A stretch of DNA of 64,000 bases. Origin: Conus ventricosus (taxonomy: Eukaryota; Mollusca; Gastropoda; Neogastropoda; Conidae). Numbering within the stretch: the first letter of the stretch is position 1; every line of letters starts with the position of its first letter. A model generated the notes under the pieces. It worked only from the letters and a program-made list of their open reading frames with translations, had not been told where the DNA came from and did no database searches. Both the position numbers and the translations under genes were made by a program. Location: positions 67,333,402 to 67,397,401 of the forward strand of contig CM031616.1 in assembly GCA_018398815.1 (NCBI GenBank). Reading direction: 5' to 3'. Shown piece after piece: positions 1 through 8,806 of the stretch.

Positions 1-375
1 GAGTAGGAGGTGGGGATGTGTAGGGTTGATTTGTTGTCACTGCGCAGTGTGTGCAGCGAACAGCCAGAGTAGGAGGTGGGGATGTATAGGGTTGATTTGT
101 TGTCACTGCGCAGTGTTTGCAGTGAACAGCCAGAGTAGGAGGTGGGGATGTATAGGGTTGATTTGTTGTCGCTGCGCAGTGTTTGCAGCGAACAGCCAGA
201 GTAGGAGGTCGGGATGTATAGGGTTGATTTGTTGTCGCTGCGCAGTGTTTGCAGCGAACAGCCAGAGTAGGAGGTGGGGATGTATAGGGTTGATTTGTTG
301 TCGCTGCGCAGTGTTTGCAGTGAACAGCCAGAGTAGGAGGTGGGGATGTATAGGGTTGATTTGTTGTTGCTGTGG
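1..375. repeat. 66-bp minisatellite
   Basis: About five and a half copies of a 66-bp unit containing GGGGATGTATAGGGTTGATT and GCGCAGTGTTTGCAG. The array runs off the left edge. Because 66 is a multiple of 3, frames stay open on both strands; I regard those frames as artefacts. Copies differ at only a few positions, such as tcgctgcg versus tcactgcg, which suggests recent homogenisation. Confidence 0.93.
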
Positions 376-817
376 TAGTTCAAGCAGATATATATGATTT
401 GTCCTGTGAAGGCTACGATATGTAAATGCTTGAGGTTTTGCTTCTGTCTTTATTGAAAATGTGATTTGAAAATCAAAGGTTTCACATGTTAATTCCAATT
501 TGCTTCCCTCTTTATTGAAAATGTGATTTGAAAATCGGATGTTTCACATATAGATTCCAACTGAAAGTGTCTCATTTTAGGAGAAAATTTTCACATGGAC
601 CTCAGATTTTGTGAACATTCCTTCTATGTGATTAATATGTGTATAAAATTTTATGGATGTTGGTGATTGGTAATGCGTGATGTAATGTGTGGTCATGTGT
701 TGCTATAGATGATGTTGTATGTTGCTATATGTGTTGGTAATGTAGTCTGTTGTAATGTGTGGTCATGTGTTGCTATATATGATGTTGTATGTTGCTGTAT
801 GTGATGTCTTGTTTCAC
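376..817. other. AT-rich non-coding stretch with two short duplications
   Basis: No exon is recognisable. A unit of about 62 bp (TATTGAAAATGTGATTTGAA) is present twice, at 438-499 and from 500 to about 562. A second unit of about 65 bp (TGTGGTCATGTGTTGCTATA) occurs twice between about 690 and 800. The stretch is probably intron of the VCPIP1 gene, since the preceding OTU-encoding exons are not in the window. Confidence 0.6.
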
Positions 818-1167
818 ATTGATGTCTTCCTTTACTCCTGTCTGTCCTGCATTGATGTCTTCCTTTACTGCTGTCTGTCCTGCATTGATGTCTTCCTTTA
901 CTGCTGTCTGTCCTGCATTGATGTCTTCCTTTACTCCTGTCTGTCCTGCATTGATGTCTTCCTTTACTCCTGTCTGTCCTGCATTGATGTCTTCCTTTAC
1001 TGCTGTCTGTGCTACATTGATGTCTTCCTTTACTGCTGTCTGTCCTGCATTGATGTCTTCCTTTACTCCTGTCTGTCCTGCATTGATGTCTTCCTTTATT
1101 CCTGTCTGTCCTGCATTGATGTCTTCCTTTATTCCTGTCTGTCCTGCATTGATGTCTTCCTTTATTC
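818..1167. repeat. 33-bp pyrimidine-rich minisatellite, left part
   Basis: About ten copies of a 33-bp unit containing TGATGTCTTCCTTTACTCCT and GTCTGTCCTGCAT. It is the left half of an array that resumes at about 5014, the two halves being separated by a LINE insertion. Open frames on both strands come from the 33-bp period and are not taken as genes. The unit contains no AG dinucleotide. Confidence 0.95.
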
Positions 1168-4089
1168 GAATCACTGACTAACACTGTGATCAAGTGTGCT
1201 AAAGCTTGCATTCCAGTGTCTTCCGATAAACTTCAAATGCCAAAAACACCCTGGTTTGATTCAGACTGCCAACAAATTTCCAAAGTTAGAAAACGGGCTC
1301 AGCGTCTGGTGTACCATCGACCTTCGGGTCCCAACGCTCGAGCCCATCAGAAACTCCGTGCCAAATCGAGACACACTTTTAAAATCAGTAAACGTCGGTC
1401 CTGGAGAAGTTTCTGCTCCAGGCTGACATCGAAAACTTCCAAGAAAAAAGTGTGGAACATCATTAAGAAAATCAAAGGGAAGAACACCTGTCCCACTGTG
1501 AACCATCTCAAGTTTTCTGACTCTTTAATAACAGACAGAAAAGCAGTTGCTAATCTGCTTGCTTCAACTATTGAAAAGAATTCCTCCTCTTCTAACAAAT
1601 CAGCCACTTTTGTCAAAAACAAAGCCCTAAAAGAAAAATCACCCTGCAACTTTTCATCCGACAACATGGAAGACTACAATCTTCCTTTCACGTTGGGCGA
1701 GCTGAAGTCTGCCTTGCTTTCTTGCAGCGATTCCTCTCCAGGTATAGATGAGGTTCATTATCAACTGTTGAATCATCTTCCGCAGGAAGGTCTGAACATA
1801 CTGCTACAGGTATACAACCATGTGTGGACTACGGGTTTTTTTCCACCCTCTTGGCGGAAAGCCCTCATTATTCCCATCCCCAAACCTGGAAAAGATCTTT
1901 CTAATCCATCAAACTACCGTCCCATAGCTTTGACCAGCTGTGTCTGTAAATTGATGGAGAAAATGGTCAACGCTAGGCTCATGTGGAAACTCGAAACCGA
2001 TGGCCTTTTGGCGAAAGAACAGTGTGGTTTCCGCAAACATAGGACTACAGTTGACCATTTGATTCGTCTGGAATCTACACTTCGGAACGCCTTTCTGAAC
2101 AAACAGCATGCAGTGGCAATTTTCTTCGACTTGGAGAAGGCCTACGATACCACCTGGAAGTCGGGGATACTTCATGATCTCCACGATCTGGGTTTTCGAG
2201 GTCATCTTCCGCTTTTTATTCAAAATTTTTTGGCAGAACGACAGTTTCAGGTCCGGGTTGGCACCACTCTCTCTGATGTTCACGAGCAGGAGTTGGGTGT
2301 TCCACAGGGGAGCATACTGTCTCCTGCCCTCTTTAGTATTAAGATCAACAACATTGTTCAATCAGTCCAGCAGGGTTCAGACTGCTCATTGTTTGTGGAT
2401 GATTTTGCTGTCTACGCAACTGGAAGCCTGTATCCGAGTGTCCAGCGCAGGCTCCAGCTTTGCGTAGATAAAATCCATCGGTGGGCAGATGAAAACGGTT
2501 TCACCTTTTCTCCAACAAAGACGCAGTGTATTCACTTCCATAATTTCCGTCAGTTTTTTCCAGATCCTGAACTTCAAGTAGGGAAATCTCCCATTCCAGC
2601 TGTTAAAGAGGCCAAATTTCTGGGAGTCATTTTTGACCAAAAACTTAACTTTCTCAGCCATATTAAAAACCTCAAAACTGCTTGCCAGAAGGCACTGAAT
2701 ATTCTGCGGGTCGTAGCACACACCGACTGGGGTGCTGATAAGAAAACTTTGTTGCACCTCTACAGAGCCCTGGTCCGTTCCAAACTGGACTACGGTTGTG
2801 CTGTGTACGGCTCCGCAAGATCATCTTACCTCAAACTCTTGGACCCTATCCACCATCAAGGGCTTCGTCTCTGTCTTGGAGCGTTCCGCACCACCCCTGT
2901 GTACAGCCTGTACGCAGAGGCGGGTGAACCTTCACTGTCCAACCGCAGGCTGAAACTGTCTTTGAATTATTATATCCGACTGTTCTCAGAACCTCAGAAT
3001 CCTGCCTATGACTGTGTCTTTGACCCTCCGTTCCAAAGTAAGTTTGAAAACAACCTGAAATGTATTCCGCCGTTTGGTCTTCGTATGCGGCCTCACGTGC
3101 GGAATGCAGGTCTAGACCTAGGAGTTGTGTCCGATTTTTCCAAGTTTCCGGATCAACCTCCGTGGACCTTTTTCACACCAGAGATTTGTTTCGACCTCGC
3201 AGCTTTTCGCAAAGAGTCTACCAGCTCTCTGGCATACAAGGCATTGTATGCTGAGCTCTGTTCCAAATTCCCATCCTGTCAAAAAGTTTTCACCGACGGT
3301 TCCAAGTCTGAAGATGGAGTGGCCTGTGCAGCCTACTGCCCTGGGGCTCCTTCTCAGATACTGTTGGAACATATACATTCCGATGCTTCTGTCTATTCTG
3401 CTGAACTTACTGCTCTGGTACTGGCTTTTAAGATAATCTCCTATTCTTCGAAGAGGGACTTTCTGGTTCTGTCGGATTCGCTGTCAGCTTTGGAGGCCAT
3501 AGCTGGCCGCAACCTTCAGCATCCAGAACTTTTACTTTTTTTGGAACTTTTTAGCAAGTTGAAGGCGGACGGTTACAACATTACTCTTGCTTGGGTTCCT
3601 GGTCATGTTGGCATCGGCGGGAACGAAATGGTTGATCGTTTAGCCAAGAACGCCACAAGAGAGAAACTGTCCAACACTTATATCCCCTGCTCAGATGTGA
3701 AACCCAAAATTAACGATTATGTGAGAGACCTCTGGCAGGAGGATTGGAACACACAGACGAATAACAAACTCTTTCAGATCCGTCCAAACCTTAAGGAGTT
3801 CCTCCCATCTACGTCGGGAGGTCGTAAAGAGGAAACGGTTCTGTGCCGGCTGCACACCGGCCATTCGTATTTTACCCATTCTTACCTTTTAAAGAGTGAA
3901 GAAGCTCCGTGGTGCATTCCATGTCATGCGCCACTCACAGTGAAACATGTTCTTTTAGAGTGTTGGGACTTGCACGATGTGAGACACAAACATTTTACAG
4001 CGGAGTCCATGAAGATCCTGTTCAGGGATGTCCCGCCTGACGTGATCCTTGAGTTTTTGAGAGAGATTAACATTTTTCATCTGATTTAA
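1168..4089 (+). CDS. LINE-A ORF2 fragment: reverse transcriptase + RNase H
   Basis: Uninterrupted frame of about 974 codons that is open at its 5' end. The first codons are the end of the endonuclease-RT linker (PWFDSDC), so no native start is present. The reverse transcriptase covers roughly residues 170-480 of the fragment, with IPIPKPGKD, YRPIALTS, FFDLEKAYDTTW, GVPQGSILSP and the catalytic box LFVDDFAVY (VDD instead of the usual ADD). RNase H follows, with FTDGSKSEDG, the Glu in [18 protein letters not shown] and [19 protein letters not shown], so all four acidic/catalytic blocks are present. The C terminus carries [17 protein letters not shown], a CCHC-like motif. The lack of frameshifts suggests a young insertion. 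It cannot retrotranspose alone, because the endonuclease is missing. Confidence 0.93.
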   Translation, partial: ESLTNTVIKCAKACIPVSSDKLQMPKTPWFDSDCQQISKVRKRAQRLVYHRPSGPNARAHQKLRAKSRHTFKISKRRSWRSFCSRLTSKTSKKKVWNIIKKIKGKNTCPTVNHLKFSDSLITDRKAVANLLASTIEKNSSSSNKSATFVKNKALKEKSPCNFSSDNMEDYNLPFTLGELKSALLSCSDSSPGIDEVHYQLLNHLPQEGLNILLQVYNHVWTTGFFPPSWRKALIIPIPKPGKDLSNPSNYRPIALTSCVCKLMEKMVNARLMWKLETDGLLAKEQCGFRKHRTTVDHLIRLESTLRNAFLNKQHAVAIFFDLEKAYDTTWKSGILHDLHDLGFRGHLPLFIQNFLAERQFQVRVGTTLSDVHEQELGVPQGSILSPALFSIKINNIVQSVQQGSDCSLFVDDFAVYATGSLYPSVQRRLQLCVDKIHRWADENGFTFSPTKTQCIHFHNFRQFFPDPELQVGKSPIPAVKEAKFLGVIFDQKLNFLSHIKNLKTACQKALNILRVVAHTDWGADKKTLLHLYRALVRSKLDYGCAVYGSARSSYLKLLDPIHHQGLRLCLGAFRTTPVYSLYAEAGEPSLSNRRLKLSLNYYIRLFSEPQNPAYDCVFDPPFQSKFENNLKCIPPFGLRMRPHVRNAGLDLGVVSDFSKFPDQPPWTFFTPEICFDLAAFRKESTSSLAYKALYAELCSKFPSCQKVFTDGSKSEDGVACAAYCPGAPSQILLEHIHSDASVYSAELTALVLAFKIISYSSKRDFLVLSDSLSALEAIAGRNLQHPELLLFLELFSKLKADGYNITLAWVPGHVGIGGNEMVDRLAKNATREKLSNTYIPCSDVKPKINDYVRDLWQEDWNTQTNNKLFQIRPNLKEFLPSTSGGRKEETVLCRLHTGHSYFTHSYLLKSEEAPWCIPCHAPLTVKHVLLECWDLHDVRHKHFTAESMKILFRDVPPDVILEFLREINIFHLI

Positions 4090-4214
4090 GATTTTACGGC
4101 AGAAAGATTTTTAACAAAGTTTCTGGTGCGTTTGTAGACGAGGTCATTTAACGAGATGTGTGAATGTTGGGTTTTTTTTGGTTTTTTTTTAAATTTTTTT
4201 TGTTAATGACTGGT

Positions 4215-4924
4215 CAGGGCTTCTGAAAATGCAAAAAAATGCGTACAGCACGCATTAAAACTCTACGGGACGCACTGGGTGTCCGTGTAAGGGGTCCCCA
4301 GGGACCCCTTCAAATTTTGGTGAAGTCAGACATAAAGTGAGAAAAGACTGCCTTCAACATCGTTAGTTGGGTGCCGTAACATCGTAGGTCTGCTACACTT
4401 CGGACCGAACCCATCCCTTTTCAAGTTTGAACAGTAACAAAGCGAGCAGGGCAGCCTCCTAACAACATACGTCGGTCACTTTTGTCGTCTGCTGAGGCTG
4501 ACTGACTAAGCTTAACGCTAGGCCACAGCCTCGTTTTCAGTTGACCGAATTTTCCTACTTTGAGCCATGTGATGTCACGATGACGCTTTTTATTTTCCCG
4601 GCAGGAGAGAGGCATTTCCGCGAAGCCTTTGTTTCCAACATGTCTCTCGGAGCGTGGTTAACGAAAATATTGTCGCAAAAGCGAAAAAGCGTAGCAGAGG
4701 AGCAAGATCGAGAACGGATACAATTTTTTATGTTTATTTTGTTGTTTTTATTGTGACGATGTGTCTGTGAAATTGCAGTGCGCGTGCAGGGATGCAATTT
4801 TTTAACGTATATTTTGTTGTTTTTATTGTGGTGTAGGGACCCCTTAATGTTAGCCTGGGACCCCTTAAAAATCTGATGATGGGGTCCCTGGGACCCGAAA
4901 GATTTTCACCCAGCAGAAGCCCTG
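4215..4924. mobile_element. hAT-like TIR element nested in LINE-A 3' UTR (710 bp)
   Basis: Termini CAGGGCTTCTG and CAGAAGCCCTG are perfect 11-bp inverted repeats flanked by CTGGT on both sides (4210-4214 and 4925-4929). The LINE copy at 21901-24117 has the empty site (ATGACTGGTGAGTTG), which proves this is an insertion. Subterminal GGGGTCCC/GGGACCCC blocks are repeated near both ends. The only coding hint is a 38-codon plus frame from an ATG at 4640 (MSLGAWLTK...QKRKS), which resembles the short basic leader of BED-type hAT transposases. No catalytic domain is present. CAGGG ends with a 5-bp duplication fit hAT-type elements with short TSDs; the superfamily is inferred. Confidence 0.85.
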
Positions 4925-5013
4925 CTGGTGAGTTGATTTTAACGTGGTGACAGCCCTGATGTGGCCCTTTGCGGTCGGCTGGGCTATAAGCAACATTATC
5001 TTATCTTATCTTA

Positions 5014-5805
5014 TCTTCCTTTATTCCTGTCTGTCCTGCATTGATGTCTTCCTTTACTCCTGTCTGTCCTGCATTGATGTCTTCCTTTACTCCTGTCTGT
5101 CCTGCATTGATGTCTTCCTTTACTGCTGTCTGTCCTGCATTGATGTCTTCCTTTACTGCTGTCTGTGCTACATTGATGTCTTCCTTTACTGCTGTCTGTC
5201 CTGCATTGATGTCTTCCTTTACTGCTGTCTGTGCTACTTTGATGTCTTCCTTTACTCCTGTCTGTATACACTGATGTCTTCCTTTACTCCTGTCTGTATA
5301 CACTGATGTCTTCCTTTACTCCTGTCTGTATACACTGATGTCTTCCTTTACTCCTGTCTGTATACACTGATGTCTTCCTTTGTTCCTGTCTGTCCTGCAT
5401 TGATGTCTTCCTTTACTCCTGTCTGTATACACTGATGTCTTCCTTTGTTCCTGTCTGTATACACTGATGTCTTCCTTTATTCCTGTCTGTATACACTGAT
5501 GTCTTCCTTTATTCCTGTCTGTATACACTGAAGTCTTCCTTTGTTCCTGTCTGTCCTGCATTGATGTCTTCCTTTATTCCTGTCTGTATACACTGAAGTC
5601 TTCCTTTGTTCCTGTCTGTCCTGCATTGATGTCTTCCTTTATTCCTGTCTGTATACACTGATGTCTTCCTTTATTCCTGTCTGTATACACTGATGTCTTC
5701 CTTTGTTCCTGTCTGTCCTGCATTGATGTCTTCCTTTACTCCTGTCTGTATACACTGATGTCTTCCTTTGTTCCTGTCTGTCCTGCATTGATGTCTTTCC
5801 ACACT
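5014..5805. repeat. 32/33-bp pyrimidine-rich minisatellite, right part
   Basis: About 24 copies, continuing the array at 818-1167. Two unit types alternate: the 33-bp CTGTCCTGCATTGATG form and a 32-bp CTGTATACACTGATG form. The last, degenerate units (TGCATTGATGTCTTTCC) lie about 40 bp upstream of the 3' splice site at 5842-5843. AG dinucleotides are almost absent. Confidence 0.95.
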
Positions 5806-5843
5806 GCTCTCTGTCTGTCATCGATGCCACATGTGTGCTTCAG

Positions 5844-5955
5844 GAGAACTACATCCAGCGCCTGGTGACGGCCATGGAGCAGGTGTTCTATGACTTGTAC
5901 GGCGTCCAGCCTGCCCTGGTAGCTGACGTCCATCAGTACATCTTCAGGTCCAAAG
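5844..5955 (+). CDS. VCPIP1: VCPIP1 exon a
   Basis: Acceptor tgtgcttcag, donor g|gtcagt; ends in phase 1. Encodes [15 protein letters not shown]... [13 protein letters not shown], the segment directly after the OTU core in the family. It lies immediately downstream of the 33-bp array. Confidence 0.87.
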
Positions 5956-8646
5956 GTCAGTATGATTTAGACACACATTACGGGGACTCACCAGCCTAGA
6001 CGCTGGCAAGGGACTGATCCCTGATTTGTGCAAAATACTTGAATGTATTGGAGAAGGCATGAAAATGATAGCAGCTGTGGCTAATTCCCTCCCTTTCGCC
6101 TCGGATTGAAGTGCTCGTTTTTCCGGCAGCCTTTCTTTCTTCCTGCACTTGTATTTTCAGCTGACCCTTTCTTTGAAAGGCCTTGCGTTTCTCAGCTCCC
6201 ATCAGGTTCATCAAACCTCTCCCAGAAGGACTTGTTCCTCTTCCTGGAGAGACTACAGTCTTATCAGAAATCCCCAGCTGTTTCCTGAGGTGATTGGCTG
6301 ATGAGCCTACACGCCCCCCCCCCCTCCCCTCCCTTCCTCCAGTTTCTGTGGCGAGGACTTTGGCTTTGAAGCCGGATTCCCTCACGCTGCTGGCTAGACT
6401 GGCTCACTTGTCAGTCGTTTGAATATGAGGGTGCTCCATTCTGATTTCAGATGGCACAGTGAGTTCAATCGGAATCTTCGATGACTCTGAGTAGAGGACA
6501 GTGTCCATTCTCATGCACTCTGTGATGACGTCAGGATGGTTTACCTGTTCTGGAAAGTCTGCTGTTTCCAACCTACTTCATTCAGTAAACTCTGATTGCA
6601 TGCTGCTGATGGTACAGCTGTTCCAGACCATGATTTATGGTCTTGAGCCATTTAGAATATTGTGTCTAGATCTTCTGGTGGCTTAGTGTTACCTTTGGCT
6701 GTGCTGACCATAATGTGCGATTCCTTCCACCACCCAAGGGCATCACTCTCCCTGGGTGCATTCTGCACCACCCCTGAATACAGTGTGTGTTTTAGAGGCA
6801 GGGGAGTCGTCCCACTCAAACTTTTCGGCTGAAACTTTCTTCGAACTGTGGTTTGAACCTAGAATATTGTGTCTAGATCTTCTGGTGGCTTAGTGTTACC
6901 TTTGGCTGTGCTGACCATAATGTGCGATTCCTTCCACCACCCAAGGGCATCACTCTCCCTGGGTGCATTCTGCACCACCCCTGAATACAGTGTGTGTTTT
7001 AGAGGCAGGGGAGTCGTCCCACTCAAACTTTTCGGCTGAAACTTTCTTCGAACTGTGGTTTGAACCTCTTCTCTGAACCCTCAAAACCCTGCTCAAGAAT
7101 GTGTCTTCGACCCAAAGTTTCTATAAAAAAAAAAAAGAAGACAACTTCGTCTCCATTCCACCTGAGCAGTTCATATCTTTCCCCCTTTGAACAGTGCAGA
7201 CACAGACCTTGGAGTTCTGTGTGATTCATTCAGATTTCCTGACAACCCACCATGGACTTTCCTCACCCAGGAGGTCTGATTTAATCTTGTTTCATGTCGT
7301 AAAGTCTCTGCCAGCTCTTTGGCGTACTAGACTCTTTTTTTTTTTGCGGAACTTTATCCTGAATTTTCATTCTTTCAAAGCATATTTACTGGTGGCTCCA
7401 AATCTGAAGAGGGGGTTGCCTTTGCTGCATACTGGACAACAACTCCCTCTCAGAGATATTCCAGACACATTCCCATTGACCGTCTGACAGACAAGAGTCG
7501 CATGCTTAATTGTTTTTAGATGTTAACTACTTGATTGTAATAGAGAAAAAAGAGTACACAGACCACAAGAAATTTAAGCACACATCCGGCTCTGGCAATG
7601 CAAGCACAGCAACTGACCAATGGCATGTGTACACTTCTAATGGGACTAGTATTTACCAGTCACTAGACAGTGAATAACCACTGTTAAACAGAACAATTTT
7701 ATTTTTTCCTGAGGATAAAGGTAACCCATTATTTATCATATATTCCACAATCTTACCAGGTTCTTCACTTTTTTTTTTTCAGTAGAAATTACTAATACAT
7801 GAATGGATTTTCCTCTTTAACGTCGCTTCCGTCCCTGCGCTGACTCCATCTCCATATTGAACCAGAGCTAGTGTTCGATATTTTGCCAGGCAACTCATGC
7901 ACTAAAGTTTTAAGAAGGGGAGCTGTTGCTGGCCTTTGATGGGGTTCCCAGACCTGTTTACTGTACGATTTTGACAATTTTTGTACACATTTGGCAAAAT
8001 ATGATGACTATGACAGCTGGGGGGGGGGGGGGGGGGGGGGGGGGAAATTCTGGTGACGAAGTTCTTGAGCAGTAACTGCACTTGTGGTGTCAAACCATTG
8101 TGTTTGTGTGCTCTGACCAAAGAGCAACATTCACCGTTCATGTAATATTAAGCTTGAACTTGACCTTCAAAGGTAAATCGTATTCATGCTATACCTTCAA
8201 AGGTAAATCTTTTTTATGCTTTTTTGTTTGTTTGTTTTTACATCATATTTACCGCTTTTTTTTCTTCCGAATAAAGAACCCCTGTTTTTTAGGCTTTGTG
8301 GGCGTGACCTTGGAAATGGTGATTGACAAGACGCACGACCTGGTCAAGAATCGAGCGTTGGTGCGCTGCCTGCGATGCTCTTCGCTGACGGCACTGGACG
8401 TGTCGGAGAAAATGCTGAGGAAGGGGGGACGCCTGTACGAACTGGCGCTGAAGGAAATCGGCGAGCTGAACAGTTCCAAGATGTACACCTTCACTGATTA
8501 CCGTTAGTTGGAGATCCTGTCTCTGTGTTGTGGTGGTGTGGTGTGTGTGTTTGTGTGTGTGTGTATTTGTGTGTGTGTGTGTGCGCGCGCGTGCGCATGT
8601 GTGTTAGGGTGTGTGTTAGTGTATGTCTGTGTATGACTGTAGGTAC

Positions 8647-8679
<33 letters not shown>

Positions 8680-8766
8680 CTTGTGCATGTGTGTTATGGT
8701 GTGTGTTAGTATATGTCTGTGTATGATTCTATGTACATGTATGTGTGTGCAGCGCATGTGTTGGCA

Positions 8767-8806
<40 letters not shown>

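Larger units (their letters stand above)
1168..5015 (+). mobile_element. 5'-truncated non-LTR retrotransposon (LINE-A), RNase H-bearing
   Basis: A LINE inserted inside the 33-bp array. The left junction follows tttattc at 1161-1167. The right end is a (TTATC)n tail ending near 5015. The 13-bp TCTTCCTTTATTC lies at 1155-1167 and again at 5014-5026, overlapping the tail, and fits a target-site duplication. The 5' part (ORF1 and endonuclease) is missing. The retained region has reverse transcriptase, RNase H and a C-terminal Cys/His motif, then a 3' UTR interrupted by a TIR element at 4215-4924. RT plus RNase H points to the I/Nimb-like group of LINEs; the exact clade is not determined. A second copy lies at 21901-24117 and a decayed relative at 6640-7480. 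Confidence 0.93.

Noticed and set aside
693..1211. Open frames over the 33-bp array, also at 4944-5830
   Set aside because: Same cause: 33-bp units without stops. The sequence lies in an intron or upstream of a gene.
818..5805. CRISPR array
   Set aside because: Units are contiguous tandem repeats with no unique spacers, and the genome is eukaryotic.
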